Part shown: positions 41,177 to 50,280 of the stretch, piece by piece
Layout: each line of letters starts with the position of its first letter
How positions within the stretch are numbered: the stretch's first letter is position 1
Origin: Pyxidicoccus parkwaysis
GTDB lineage: Bacteria > Myxococcota > Myxococcia > Myxococcales > Myxococcaceae
DNA length: 64,000 nucleotides
NCBI RefSeq assembly: GCF_017301735.1
Contig: NZ_CP071090.1
Location: 7,306,001-7,370,000, forward strand
Direction: 5' to 3'
The notes under the pieces: generated by a model
Databases searched by the model: none
What the model was told of the DNA's origin: nothing
Seen by the model: the letters and a program-made list of their open reading frames with translations, nothing else
Made by a program: the position numbers and the translations under genes

Positions 41177-44100
41177 TCAGTCGTTATCAGCGATGGACAC
41201 CGTCGCGCTCGACGTGCCCACCGTGTAGCTGGTGGTCGCTGTGAGCGTCACCACCACCGTCTCGCTCCCCTCCTTCACCGCATCGTCGATGGGCGTGACG
41301 GGCAACGTCACCGACGTGGCTCCAGTTGGGAGAATCAGCGGCGAGGTGAGCGCCGCGTAGTCCGTGCCCTGCGTGGCGGTCCCCGTCACCGTGTAGGCAA
41401 TGGACAGGTCCGCCTTCGGCGCCGGAACGGCCGTCACGGTGAACAGGCCCCCATTCGCGTTGGCCTCGCCCGCGGCGGAGTCCGTCGCGGTGATGCGCAA
41501 TTCGGGCTTCTCGTCGTCGAAGAGATACACCGACGCCGCGTTGCCCGAGGCGAGCTGATACGCGGCATCCGCCACCAGCGTGACGGTGACGTACTCCTTG
41601 CCCTCCACCAGCACGTCATCCGTGGGCTGCACCGGCACCACCGCCGACGCCGCGCCTTCCGGAATGACCACCGAGGTCGCAAGGGCCTGGTAGTCGCTCG
41701 TGCCGGACGCGCTCCCGCTCACCGCGAACAACACCGTGAGCGGCGCCGAAGTCGGTCCCGTGCGCGTCACCGTGAAGGCCCCCGGGTCCGAGGGCTCCGC
41801 AGCCTCCGCATCCGTCGCCGTCACAGTGACGACGGGCTGCTCATCATCCAGCAGCGACACCGTCGCGGACGCGCTGGTGTGCACCTGATACGCCGCATCC
41901 TCTTGCAGCGTCAGGATGACGGTCTCCTTGCCTTCGACGAGGGCGTCATCCGTCGGCGTGAGCACCACGTACGCCGAGGTCGCGCCGGCCGGAATCGTCA
42001 CCGTGCCGGGCAGGGCGGCGTAGTCCGTGTCGGCCGCCGTCCCCGACAGGGCATACCGCACCGTGAGCGCCGAGGTGGTCGTCCCGGTCCGGCTCACCTG
42101 GAACCGCCCCGTGTCGGTGCCCGGCTCGGAGCTCCAGGGGTCATACGCGCTCACCGTCACCACCGGCAGCTCGTTGTCCAGCAGCGTCACCGTCCCGCTC
42201 ACCGTGGTGCCCAGCTTGTACGTCGCATCCGGAGCGACGGTCAGCACCACCGTCTCCTTGCCCTCCACCGCCGCGTCGTCCACGGGCAGCACGTCGACAT
42301 TCACGGAGTTCACGCCCGCCGCCAGCGTCACCGAGCCCGAGAGCGCGGTGTAGTCGGCACCGGCGGTCGCCGTTCCCGTGACGTCATACCGCACCGTCAG
42401 CACCTGGCCGGAGAGGCCACCCGAGCGGGAAATCGTGAAGCGGCCGATGTCCGTCCCCGGCTCCGCACCCGTCGCGTCCGAGGCCGAGACACTCACCGTG
42501 GGCGACACGACATAGACGTAGTTGGACGTGGACGTCGTCACCGCGCCGCTGCCGTCATACGCCTTCGCGGACAGGACGTACGTCCCGGCCACCAGCCCGC
42601 TGAGCTGGAACGTGAAGGGAGCCTCGGTGTCCTCACCCAGCTTCGTGGAGCCCTGGTACAGCTCCACGCGAGCGACGGGGCCCTCCACGTCGGAGGCCGC
42701 CACATCCACCGTCACCGTCGCGGGAGCGGCGAAGTTGGTGCCATGGGCCGGAGAGGCGATGCGCACCGTCGGCGCGTCGTTCACCGGCGTCACCGTCACG
42801 GTGGCAACGGCCAGCGGAGAGCTCTCCATGCCGTCATGCGCCTGGAACGTGAAGCTGTCGGTCCCGGCGTAGTTCAGCTCGGGCCGGTAGAGCGGGCTCG
42901 GCAGCGAGCCCGAGAGCGTGCCGTGCGCGGGCGGGTCCACCACGGTCCACGTCAGCAGGTCCCCATCCGCGTCGAAGGCCGTGAGGGCGAAGACCTTGGT
43001 GGAGTCCTCCGTCATCGTGGCGCTCGGGCTGTTGGCGAGCGGCTTCGAGTTGAGGGCAATGGCCCAGTACTGCGACGCCACGCCCCCGACGCCATCCGAC
43101 ACCGCGACCTTCACCGAGTGCGTTCCCGCCACCGTCGGCGCGTAGGTGAACGAGGACGTGTTGCCACCCACCGGAGCGCCATCCACGCTCCACGCGTAGG
43201 ACAGCGGCTGTCCGTCGGCGTCCTGGGCCAGCACCGCCAGCTCCACCGAGCCCGCGGGCGCCAGCTTCACGCGGCCCACCGGCGTCGCGCTGGTGATGAC
43301 GGGGGGACGGTTCACCCGCGTGTAGTCGACATGCGCGTACCCGGTCGCCACGTCGACGGCGAGCGGCGCATCCAGGCTGGCGACGGCCCAATCCCCGTTC
43401 GCGACATCCACGATGCGGAACGACTTCAGCACGGCGGAGTCACCCACGGCGCTGTCCGTCATCTTCACCAGGAAGCGCTTCTCTCCGAGGACGGCGGGCA
43501 GCAGGTCCGTGAAGTCGAACACGAACGTGGCATCCACGGCCGTCTGCGTGGAGCCATTGAAGGCCCTCGCGCCACCTGTGTACGAAATGACCGTCGAGCT
43601 CCACACCGTCGGGTCCACCGGCCCGGCGTCACGTCCACCGCCCCCTTCACCCGCGTCGCGCCCACCACCCTGCCCCGCGTCCTGCCCTCCCGGCAGGCCC
43701 GCGTCCTGCTCGCCCGCCCCCACGAGGAAGCCGCTTCCCTCGTCAGCCCAGGCCACCGCGTTCTGGAACGTCGTCACCGGCATGCCGAAGCCCACGTCCG
43801 AGATGCCCAGGGAGAGCCCGAGCTGGCTGCGCTTCAGGTGATTCACCTTCACTTCCGCCACGAGCTTCGGCGTGTAGTTGGGGCGCACGGTGAGGTGGTA
43901 GACGAGGTCGCTCTGGAAGATGCCGACGCGGCCCGTGCTCGGACCGCCGGTGACGGCCGACGCCTGCTTCAACGCGTCATAGGCCACCCAGGTGAAGCCC
44001 CCTTCATTCCAGCCCGTCCCCCAGGAGTTGGCGACGCGCAGCGCGCCCTTCTCGCCCGGGTCCACCACGTTGTTCCCGTTGATGTCGGCCCAGATGGTGT

Positions 44101-45010
44101 CGTCGTAACCGACGATGGTCATCGCATGCGAGCCGTTGTAGCCGTTCTGCCAATACGTGATGGACTTGCCCACGAACGCGTCATCGTCCGGCGTGGACGG
44201 GTCGTTCTTGATGTACGTGTTCTGCCACGAGTTGATGAACGTCCCGTAGACGAGGACATAGCCGTTGGCGAGCAGCTCCTTCACCCGCTGCAGCCCGTCC
44301 GGAGAGCTCACGTAGTAGACGTACTGGACCGGGTTCGTCCGGAACGGGAGGGCGCCGCGGTACACCGCCGCGTCCACGGGCCAGGACGTGTAGTTGGAGT
44401 CGTAGGGGCTGGTGGCCCAGCTCGTCGCGCCCTGGGCCGCGAGCAGGCTGTAGGCACCCCAGAAGTAGCTGCCCCCGTCGACGCCGTTGTTGATGAAGTT
44501 GTAGGTCCACTTCGGCGAGAACAGGCGCGTGTTGTCGGTGTTGTGCTTCGCGTCCCAACCATACTGGAGCGCGACGTTGTGGCTGAGCTGGTAGTACGTC
44601 GTGGCCCACGCGACGCACGAGCCAATCGAGCCCTGGCTGCGGATGGGCGGGAAGTAGTCCAGGGCGCTGTTGTCGACATGCGACGGCAGCACCGTGAATG
44701 AAGCGGCGCCGGACGGCGCGAGGAGGCCCTCGCCGAGGACCTCCTCACCCACGGGCGCCGCAGTGGACACCGACAGCTCCCGCTGTCCCTTCGCACGCCG
44801 GACCTCGTTCATGCGCTCCAGCGCGATGCGGTTCGGCAGGACGCGGCGGACCTCGTGGCCCTCCGCGCGAAGCCGCTCCACTTCCCGCGCCGTCAGGGGT
44901 TTCAAGCCGGTGGCGCGCGGCTCTTGAAATGACTGCGCCTGGGCAGGCATCGACCCCGTGACGAACAGCCCGCCGACGAGCAACGCCCGAAGATGATTTC
45001 GTGGTGACAC
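41177..45010 (-). CDS. Exported C1 (papain-like) cysteine peptidase with PKD/Ig-like and four Calx-beta domains
   Basis: 1277 aa from the GTG at 45010, which has GGAG 7 nt upstream and begins a clean signal peptide (SPRNHLRALLVGGLFVTGSM). A TTG 24 nt upstream is possible but has a poor site. The peptidase domain covers residues about 110-360: Gln and Cys132 in RSQGSIGSCVAWATTYYQ, His295 in NGSHAMTIVGYDD, Asn328 in RVANSWGTGWNEGGF. An EF-hand-like calcium loop (DINGNNVVDPGE, 309-320) sits between His and Asn. A Gly/Asp/Ala linker with repeated D-A-G follows, then PKD/cadherin-like units (SYAWSVDGAPVGG, AFDADGDLLTWTVVD), a Big_9-like unit, and four Calx-beta repeats ending VSIADND. Probably a large secreted or surface protease used in predation or matrix processing. 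Confidence 0.88.
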   Translation of the reverse strand: MSPRNHLRALLVGGLFVTGSMPAQAQSFQEPRATGLKPLTAREVERLRAEGHEVRRVLPNRIALERMNEVRRAKGQRELSVSTAAPVGEEVLGEGLLAPSGAASFTVLPSHVDNSALDYFPPIRSQGSIGSCVAWATTYYQLSHNVALQYGWDAKHNTDNTRLFSPKWTYNFINNGVDGGSYFWGAYSLLAAQGATSWATSPYDSNYTSWPVDAAVYRGALPFRTNPVQYVYYVSSPDGLQRVKELLANGYVLVYGTFINSWQNTYIKNDPSTPDDDAFVGKSITYWQNGYNGSHAMTIVGYDDTIWADINGNNVVDPGEKGALRVANSWGTGWNEGGFTWVAYDALKQASAVTGGPSTGRVGIFQSDLVYHLTVRPNYTPKLVAEVKVNHLKRSQLGLSLGISDVGFGMPVTTFQNAVAWADEGSGFLVGAGEQDAGLPGGQDAGQGGGRDAGEGGGGRDAGPVDPTVWSSTVISYTGGARAFNGSTQTAVDATFVFDFTDLLPAVLGEKRFLVKMTDSAVGDSAVLKSFRIVDVANGDWAVASLDAPLAVDVATGYAHVDYTRVNRPPVITSATPVGRVKLAPAGSVELAVLAQDADGQPLSYAWSVDGAPVGGNTSSFTYAPTVAGTHSVKVAVSDGVGGVASQYWAIALNSKPLANSPSATMTEDSTKVFALTAFDADGDLLTWTVVDPPAHGTLSGSLPSPLYRPELNYAGTDSFTFQAHDGMESSPLAVATVTVTPVNDAPTVRIASPAHGTNFAAPATVTVDVAASDVEGPVARVELYQGSTKLGEDTEAPFTFQLSGLVAGTYVLSAKAYDGSGAVTTSTSNYVYVVSPTVSVSASDATGAEPGTDIGRFTISRSGGLSGQVLTVRYDVTGTATAGADYTALSGSVTLAAGVNSVNVDVLPVDDAAVEGKETVVLTVAPDATYKLGTTVSGTVTLLDNELPVVTVSAYDPWSSEPGTDTGRFQVSRTGTTTSALTVRYALSGTAADTDYAALPGTVTIPAGATSAYVVLTPTDDALVEGKETVILTLQEDAAYQVHTSASATVSLLDDEQPVVTVTATDAEAAEPSDPGAFTVTRTGPTSAPLTVLFAVSGSASGTSDYQALATSVVIPEGAASAVVPVQPTDDVLVEGKEYVTVTLVADAAYQLASGNAASVYLFDDEKPELRITATDSAAGEANANGGLFTVTAVPAPKADLSIAYTVTGTATQGTDYAALTSPLILPTGATSVTLPVTPIDDAVKEGSETVVVTLTATTSYTVGTSSATVSIADND

Positions 45011-45276
45011 GCACTTGCTCCAATCAATGGACAACGCGCTCTTTGAAGACGAGAAAATCCATCCACGCCGTGCCGCGTGTTTCAGCCAGGTGTTGCGGAC
45101 GTGAATGGCGGCGCGCGCTCAGGCAAGCCCCGGGCCATGAATGAAACATGGCGCGCACAGAGGAGAACGACGCGCGGAGTGCGTGAAGATACGCATGACT
45201 GTGGGCCGCGCTCCCCATTCCGGTGGGGGCGCGAGTCCACGGTTCTCATGATGGGTCTACCAACAGCCCGTGTGAC

Positions 45277-45921
45277 TCAGCGCTTGGAGGGCTTCCCCAG
45301 CATGCGCAGCGCCAGCTCCGCGTGCGCCTCCGCGAGGGCGTCGAGGTCCAGCGCGACTCCCGGCTCGTACCAGTACGGCAGGCGCACGCCCATCGCGGCA
45401 ATGGCTCGCGCGGTGACGAGGGGATGCGGTGGAGCGAAGCGACCCTTCGAGATTCCGCGCTCGATGACCTCCATCAGCAGCGCGGCGGACTGCTCCCGCA
45501 GCGCCTGCGCCGGAGCGGCCATCTCCGGCGTCAGCGCGTAGAACTCCTCGTTCACCACCAGGGCGAGCTGCGGGTGCTCCGCATGCGCGCGGGTGTGGGC
45601 GCGGACGAGCGCTCGCACCTGCTCGGCCGGCTCCGAGCCCGCTTCCAGCAACGCCGCGCGGAGCGCTTCATGGTGTGCCTCATGGCCGATGCGCACCAAC
45701 TCCGCGAGCACATGGTCCTTGGAGGGGAAGTGCGCGTACAGCGCGCTGGGCCGCAACTCCAGCTCGGCGGCCAGGTCCCGAATCGACGTGTCGTGGAACC
45801 CCCGGCTCGCGAACAGGTGCAGGGCCGTCTCCAGGATGCGCCGTCGCGTGCCCTCGGGGGCCGAGGAGGGCGGAAGGCTCGACTGCGGGGCTCGCAGCCG
45901 CGAGCGGGGCGGGGTTTTCAT
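45277..45921 (-). CDS. TetR family transcriptional regulator
   Basis: 214 aa. The N-terminal HTH is canonical: RRRILETALHLFASRGFHDT, SIRDLAAELELRPSALYAHF and PSKDHVLAELVRIGHEAH. The C-terminal helical domain (EPAEQVRALVRAHTRAHAEH, GRFAPPHPLVTARAIAAMG) is of the TetR_C_33/AcrR-like kind. It is divergent from the alpha/beta hydrolase and depolymerase genes, with a palindromic operator in the 118-bp gap, so it most likely represses them and itself. Confidence 0.9.
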   Translation of the reverse strand: MKTPPRSRLRAPQSSLPPSSAPEGTRRRILETALHLFASRGFHDTSIRDLAAELELRPSALYAHFPSKDHVLAELVRIGHEAHHEALRAALLEAGSEPAEQVRALVRAHTRAHAEHPQLALVVNEEFYALTPEMAAPAQALREQSAALLMEVIERGISKGRFAPPHPLVTARAIAAMGVRLPYWYEPGVALDLDALAEAHAELALRMLGKPSKR

Positions 45922-45935
45922 GAGGGACCTTGTAA

Positions 45936-45949
45936 AACGAACGTTCGTT
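45936..45949. promoter_or_regulatory. TetR operator palindrome
   Basis: AACGAACGTTCGTT is a perfect 14-bp palindrome 14 bp upstream of the TetR start codon, the classic shape for a TetR dimer site. Confidence 0.7.
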
Positions 45950-46001
45950 CAGCTACGGTTCTTCCAGTACCGACACTCTTCTACCCGAACCCGCGAATGG
46001 C

Positions 46002-46013
46002 CGTTCGTTCAGC
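46002..46013 (+). promoter_or_regulatory. Second half-site of the TetR operator
   Basis: CGTTCGTTCAGC repeats exactly the sequence at 45942-45953 with a 60-bp offset, placing a matching half-site 26 bp before the alpha/beta hydrolase start. The opposite arm is degenerate (CGAA at 45994-45997). Confidence 0.5.
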
Positions 46014-46039
46014 CGGCCGAAGCAGCCAGGAGACCGGGC

Positions 46040-46855
46040 ATGCCGATGCTTCCGCTCGAAGGGGTCTCCCTCTACTGCGACACGGCGGGAGACGGGACTC
46101 CGGTGCTGCTCCTCCATGGCCTGGGCTCGTCCGGGCGGGACTGGGAGCTCGTCAAGCCCCGGCTCGCGGCGCGGCACCGCGTCCTCATCCCCGACGCGCG
46201 GGGCCATGGCCGGAGCGAGACACCTCCAGGCAAGTACGGCGTGCCCCTCTTCGCGCGGGACATCGCCGCGCTGTGCGACGCGCTGAGCCTCCGCCGGGTG
46301 CACGTGGTGGGGCTGTCCATGGGCGGGATGATGGGCTTGCAGCTCGCGGTGGACCGGCCGGAGCTGGTGCGCAGCCTGGTCATCATCAACAGCGGGCCGG
46401 AGGTGAAGGCGCGAACGCTGCGGCGGAAGTTCGACTTCGCGTTGCGGCTGGTGGTGCTGTGGCTGCTCGGCCCCATGCGGATGGCGAAAATCCTGGCGCC
46501 CCGGCTCTTCCCCAAGCCGGAGCAGGAGGATTTGCGACAGCGCGTGCTCGACACCCTCGGGCACAACGACCCGGATGCGTACCGGCGCGCGACGCGCGGG
46601 CTCCTCGGGTGGAGCGTGCTGGAGCGCATCAAGGACGTCACCTGCCCCGTGCTGGTGCTCCACTCCGAGCGCGACTACACGCCGCTGGCCGAGAAGCAGG
46701 CCTACGTCGACCTGCTCCCGGACGCACGCCTCCAGGTGTTGAGCGACTCCGGCCACGCCGCACCGTTGGACCAGCCCGAGCGGCTCGCCGAGGTGGTGGA
46801 GGCGTTCCTCCGCGACGTCGAGACCGCGGCTCAGGCCACGCGCGGCGTGGGCTGA
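46040..46855 (+). CDS. Alpha/beta hydrolase
   Basis: 271 aa, soluble. Oxyanion region LLLHGLGSSGRDW, nucleophile Ser93 in GLSMGGMMG, catalytic Asp in VLHSERDYTPLAEKQ and His in LSDSGHAAPLDQPERL. Similar enzymes act on 3-oxoadipate enol-lactone, esters or haloalkanes; no feature here selects one. The ATG at 46040 has AGGAG 7 nt upstream; the frame is open far upstream, antisense to the TetR gene, but that part is not hydrolase. First gene of a two-gene unit (32 bp to the next) controlled by the divergent TetR. Confidence 0.9.
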   Translation: MPMLPLEGVSLYCDTAGDGTPVLLLHGLGSSGRDWELVKPRLAARHRVLIPDARGHGRSETPPGKYGVPLFARDIAALCDALSLRRVHVVGLSMGGMMGLQLAVDRPELVRSLVIINSGPEVKARTLRRKFDFALRLVVLWLLGPMRMAKILAPRLFPKPEQEDLRQRVLDTLGHNDPDAYRRATRGLLGWSVLERIKDVTCPVLVLHSERDYTPLAEKQAYVDLLPDARLQVLSDSGHAAPLDQPERLAEVVEAFLRDVETAAQATRGVG

Positions 46856-46887
46856 GCGGTCCGGACTTCCCCCGAAGGAGGCAGGCC

Positions 46888-47877
46888 ATGTCGATGAGTC
46901 GAAGTGTTGGCGCGCTCGCGCGGATGCTGCTCGTGTCTCTCGCAATCTTCACCGGAGCCCCGGCCGAGGCCGGCGCCTGGGTCCAGGGCCTCTACGGCAC
47001 CCGGGGCTTCCAGCTCTGGGTCCCCGAGGGCTACGCGCCGGAGACGCCGCTCCCGCTGGTGGTGGCGCTGCACGGCTGCTTCCAGAACCCGGACCAGTTC
47101 GCCGGCCTGACGCGGCTGAACGTGAAGGCAGACGCGGAGAAGTTCCTGGTGCTCTATCCAAACCAGGCGACGTTCGCCAATCCCACCCAGTGCTGGAACT
47201 TCATGCTCGGCAGCAACCAGGAGCGTGACGCGGGCGAGCCCGCGCTGATTGTCGGCATGGTGGACCTGGTGAAGCAGCACTACGCGGTGGACGCGCGCCG
47301 TGTGTACATCGGCGGTGTCTCCTCGGGAGGCGTCATGGCGGGCACGCTGCTCGCCTGTTACTCGGACGTCTTCGCCGCCGGCATGATTGGCGCGGGGGCG
47401 ATGTACAAGGCGGCCACCACCGTCTCCGGCACGGCCTGGGCCATGGAGCTCGGCAGCATCTACTCGCCGGATGACCGGGGCCGCGACGCGTGGGTGTGCT
47501 CGGGCCGGCCGCGCCGCACGGTGCCGGTGCTCGTCATGCACGGCAGCGCGGACAGCGTCGTCAATCCCGTCAACGGCGAGCAGGCGGTGCGGCAGTTCCT
47601 GCAGACCAGCGACTACGGCGACGACGGAGTGAACAACGACAGCGTGCGCTACGTGGCGACCTGGACCGGGAGCGGCAGCGTGCCGGGCGGCCGCTCATAC
47701 ACCGTGAAGGACTACGTGTACGGCGGCGAATTGCTGGCGCGGCACTTCGTCATCCAGGGCATGGGCCACGCGTGGCCCGGCGGTGATTCGCGCTACCCGT
47801 TCGCGGACCCGTCGGGTCCGGACGCCACCACCTTCATGTGGGACTTCTTCCGGCAACACGCGCTGGACGCGCCGTAA
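46888..47877 (+). CDS. Secreted PHB depolymerase family esterase
   Basis: 329 aa with a signal peptide (LARMLLVSLAIFTGAPAEAG). The family motifs are present: oxyanion LVVALHGCFQNPDQFAGLT, nucleophile Ser145 in IGGVSSGGVMAGTLLACYSD, an Asp in VMHGSADSVVNPVNGEQAV, and a His in VIQGMGHAWPGG. These enzymes hydrolyse poly(3-hydroxybutyrate) or feruloyl/acetyl esters (LpqC-type); the exact substrate is open. AAGGAGG precedes the ATG and fixes the start. Same unit as the alpha/beta hydrolase, so the pair may degrade an extracellular ester and then its product. Confidence 0.9.
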   Translation: MSMSRSVGALARMLLVSLAIFTGAPAEAGAWVQGLYGTRGFQLWVPEGYAPETPLPLVVALHGCFQNPDQFAGLTRLNVKADAEKFLVLYPNQATFANPTQCWNFMLGSNQERDAGEPALIVGMVDLVKQHYAVDARRVYIGGVSSGGVMAGTLLACYSDVFAAGMIGAGAMYKAATTVSGTAWAMELGSIYSPDDRGRDAWVCSGRPRRTVPVLVMHGSADSVVNPVNGEQAVRQFLQTSDYGDDGVNNDSVRYVATWTGSGSVPGGRSYTVKDYVYGGELLARHFVIQGMGHAWPGGDSRYPFADPSGPDATTFMWDFFRQHALDAP

Positions 47878-47911
47878 TTTTCGCGGCCCACGGGACGGTG
47901 ACGCACGAAGA

Positions 47912-47940
47912 CTGTGTCTCCACGGCAGCCGGGGACACAG
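47912..47940 (+). terminator. Hairpin after the depolymerase gene
   Basis: CTGTGTCTCC (47912-47921) pairs with GGGGACACAG (47931-47940), 9 of 10 Watson-Crick plus one G-T, over a 9-nt loop, 34 bp beyond the stop codon. Confidence 0.5.
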
Positions 47941-48025
47941 CGCCCTGGACTTCCTGCAACTCAGTGTCGCAACGTCAGGGTGCCGCTCGCTCGAGCGGCG
48001 TGTCCCCTACACCTGGGAGTCGGTC

Positions 48026-48277
48026 ATGCGTCGAATCTTCGTGATGATGTCGCTGGTGGCCCTGAGTGCCTGCGGGGGTCAGCCCCCCGCGGAGGAGGCC
48101 CCCACCGAGCAGCAGCCGGCGGCTGGTGACGTGGGCGCGACGGCCCTCTGTTCCTCGACCAACGCGTGGGAGTGCTTCTGCGCCCAGTACAAGACCTCCG
48201 CGACGTGCAACCAGGCCAGCCAGGGCAGCTGGCACTGCGTCTGGGTGAACAACAAGTGCAGCCCGACCTACGAGTAG
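48026..48277 (+). CDS. Small cysteine-rich lipoprotein
   Basis: 83 aa. Signal peptide with lipobox LSACG, a Glu/Pro/Gln tether, then a compact domain with six cysteines (CSSTNAWECFCAQYKTS, CNQASQGSWHCVWVNNKC), probably disulfide-bonded. Similar tiny Cys-rich lipoproteins are frequent in myxobacteria and lack known function. Ends with a strong hairpin shared with the convergent YceI gene. Confidence 0.78.
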   Translation: MRRIFVMMSLVALSACGGQPPAEEAPTEQQPAAGDVGATALCSSTNAWECFCAQYKTSATCNQASQGSWHCVWVNNKCSPTYE

Positions 48278-48286
48278 CCTGACGCC

Positions 48287-48320
48287 CCGGAGCGCCACGC
48301 ACGCTCGCGTGGCGCTCCGG
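48287..48320. terminator. Bidirectional terminator with 14-bp stem
   Basis: CCGGAGCGCCACGC (48287-48300) pairs perfectly with GCGTGGCGCTCCGG (48307-48320) over a 6-nt loop, between the convergent small lipoprotein and YceI genes. Confidence 0.75.
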
Positions 48321-48340
48321 AGTCGCGCCGGGCCCGCCCA

Positions 48341-48889
48341 TCAAGCCGCCTGCTGGGCCTGCGCCTTCACCGCCTGCACCTCGAGGGCAATCTCAATCTT
48401 CTCGCCCACGAGCACGCCGCCCGTCTCCAGCGCCTGGTTCCACTGCAGCCCGAAGTCCCGGCGGTCGATGGACGTCTTCGCCTCGAAGGCCGCCTTGGTG
48501 TTGCCCCACGGGTCCTTGCCGGTGCCGAGCTGCTCGGCCTCCAACACCACCTCGCGCGTCACGTCGCGGATGGTCAGCTTGCCCGTCACCTTCAGGCCGC
48601 TGCCTCCCGACTTCTCCACCTTCGTGCTCTGGAAGGTGATGGCGGGGAACTTCTCCACCTCGAAGAAGTCCGCCGAGCGCAGGTGGTTGTCGCGCTGCTC
48701 CACGCCCGTGTTGATGCTCGCCGTGTCAATGGTGACGGACACGGAGGAGTTGGTGACATCCTGCTCGTCCAGAGCCACCACGCCGCTGAACTTCTGGAAG
48801 CTGCCACGCACCTTGGCGATGACCATGTGGCGGACGCTGAAGTGGATGCCGGAGTGGGTGGTGTCGATGTTCCAGTTCGTGGTGGTCAT
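48341..48889 (-). CDS. YceI family lipid-binding protein, cytoplasmic form
   Basis: 182 aa lipocalin-like beta-barrel of the YceI family, which binds isoprenoid chains. It starts TTTNWNIDTTHSGIHFSVRH and contains VRGSFQKFSGVVALDEQD, RSADFFEVEKFPAITFQST and TGKLTIRDVTREVVLEAE. No signal peptide is present, unlike the periplasmic E. coli form. AAGGGAGC lies 6 nt before the ATG at 48889; an in-frame ATG at 48907 would add six residues. Divergent from a LysR gene, which is a common pairing. Confidence 0.92.
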   Translation of the reverse strand: MTTTNWNIDTTHSGIHFSVRHMVIAKVRGSFQKFSGVVALDEQDVTNSSVSVTIDTASINTGVEQRDNHLRSADFFEVEKFPAITFQSTKVEKSGGSGLKVTGKLTIRDVTREVVLEAEQLGTGKDPWGNTKAAFEAKTSIDRRDFGLQWNQALETGGVLVGEKIEIALEVQAVKAQAQQAA

Positions 48890-49029
48890 GTGCGTGCTCC
48901 CTTTCATGTGCAGCGGCGTGTGCCGCGTTTTGATGAGTGAAAGGTAGCGGCCGGGGGGCGCCCGGATTAGACGGGGCCGGCAGGAAGGACTGTTCCACCC
49001 ATGGGACAATCCCTGCCCCAGGAACCGCC

Positions 49030-49935
49030 ATGGACCTCAACGAGCTCCTCGTCTTCGCCCGGGTGGTACAGGCCGGCAGCTTCACGGCCGCGGCGCGCGC
49101 GCTGCGCATGCCCAAGTCCACCGTCAGCCGGAAGGTGTCCGAGCTGGAGGAGCGCATCGGCGCGCAGCTGCTGCAGCGCACCACGCGCCAGCTGCGCCTG
49201 ACGGACGTGGGGCAGGCCTACTACGCGCACTGCGCCCGTGTGGTGGCCGAGGCCGAGGAGGCCGAGCTCGCCGTCACGCGCATGCAGGCCGCACCGCACG
49301 GGCTGCTCCGCGTGACGACGCCGCTCACCTTCAGCTTCCTGGGGCCCATCGTCGCCGAGTTCCTCAAGCGCTACCCCGACGTCCAGGTGGAGATGCTGTG
49401 CACGGACCGCTCCGTGGCCCTGCTGGAAGAGGGCTTCGACGTGGCCATCCGCGCGGGAAGGCTGGCGGACTCGACGCTCATCGCTCGCAGACTGGGCGAC
49501 ATCGAGCGCATCGTCGTGGCGTCCTCCGGCTACATCGAGGAGCATGGCGCGCCGAAGACGCCGAAGGAATTGGAGAAGCACGACTGCCTCGTCTTCGGGC
49601 CGAATGTCGGCGGCGCGGTGTGGACGCTGCACTCCGGCACGAAGACGGTGGAGGTACCGGTGCGCGCGCGCATGGCCGTCAACGAGCCGGACATGCTGCG
49701 CGCGCTGTCACGGGCGGGGGCCGGCATTGCCCTGTCTCCCGACGTCCACTACCTGGAGGACGTCGCCGCGGGCCTGCTGCGGCGAATCCTCCCGGAGTGG
49801 AGCTCCACGGGGACACCCGTACATGCTGTCTACCCGGGCACGCGGCACCACGTGCCCAAGGTGATGGCCTTCGTGGACTTCCTGCGCGAGCGCTGGCCGG
49901 TCCACACGACAGGGGCGGCTCCGCGACGCGCGTGA
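49030..49935 (+). CDS. LysR family transcriptional regulator, probably of yceI
   Basis: 301 aa. HTH at residues 1-60 (MDLNELLVFARVVQAGSFTA, KSTVSRKVSELEERIGAQLL), effector domain from about residue 90 (GLLRVTTPLTFSFLGPIVAE, EGFDVAIRAGRLADSTLIAR). AGGAA precedes the ATG. A partial dyad TGTTCC/GGGACA with T-N11-A spacing lies just upstream (48991-49008) and may be its binding site. The C-terminus (VMAFVDFLRERWP) is standard. Confidence 0.9.
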   Translation: MDLNELLVFARVVQAGSFTAAARALRMPKSTVSRKVSELEERIGAQLLQRTTRQLRLTDVGQAYYAHCARVVAEAEEAELAVTRMQAAPHGLLRVTTPLTFSFLGPIVAEFLKRYPDVQVEMLCTDRSVALLEEGFDVAIRAGRLADSTLIARRLGDIERIVVASSGYIEEHGAPKTPKELEKHDCLVFGPNVGGAVWTLHSGTKTVEVPVRARMAVNEPDMLRALSRAGAGIALSPDVHYLEDVAAGLLRRILPEWSSTGTPVHAVYPGTRHHVPKVMAFVDFLRERWPVHTTGAAPRRA

Positions 49936-49953
49936 GGGCGCGGCCGCGACGGA

Positions 49954-50280
49954 CTACTGGCAGGTGCCGGAGTACGGGAAGGTGCCGCAGGGAGCGCAGA
50001 GGTCCGAGATTTGTGCGTCGTAGTAGCGCGTCTTCGAGCCCTGCAGGAACCGCTGCCCGTTGCAGTTCAGCGTCTCGAAGCCCACCTCCTGCGTGCGCGA
50101 GCAGTCCGAGTAGTACGTGAATTCGTAGACGTACGGTGAACAGGCGAAGGCCGTCACTTCGCCCGACTCCGGCGTCTGCTCGCCCTGCGGCGTGGACTGC
50201 TCGCCCGTATCGGCATCGAGCCCGCCACCACACGCCGTCAGCATCGAGACCAGCAGCGCTCCGATGACTCCGTTCTTCAT
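49954..50280 (-). CDS. Small lipoprotein with paired cysteines
   Basis: 108 aa. GGGGAGGAG immediately precedes the ATG at 50280. Signal peptide with lipobox LTACG, a Thr/Glu/Gly tether, then a small domain with six cysteines (FACSPYVYEFTYYSDCSRTQ, CNGQRFLQGSKTRYY, CAPCGTFPYSGTC). Same general type as the small Cys-rich lipoprotein at 48026. Function unknown. Confidence 0.78.
   Translation of the reverse strand: MKNGVIGALLVSMLTACGGGLDADTGEQSTPQGEQTPESGEVTAFACSPYVYEFTYYSDCSRTQEVGFETLNCNGQRFLQGSKTRYYDAQISDLCAPCGTFPYSGTCQ

Noticed and set aside
41093..44701. 1202-codon open frame on the plus strand
   Set aside because: It lies antisense to the papain-like protease gene, whose product has clear domains. 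The antisense product is a His/Arg/Val-rich low-complexity sequence typical of the shadow frame of high-GC genes.
45034..45034. TTG start for the papain-like protease
   Set aside because: The GTG at 45010 has a better-spaced GGAG and yields a cleaner signal peptide; the longer form remains possible.
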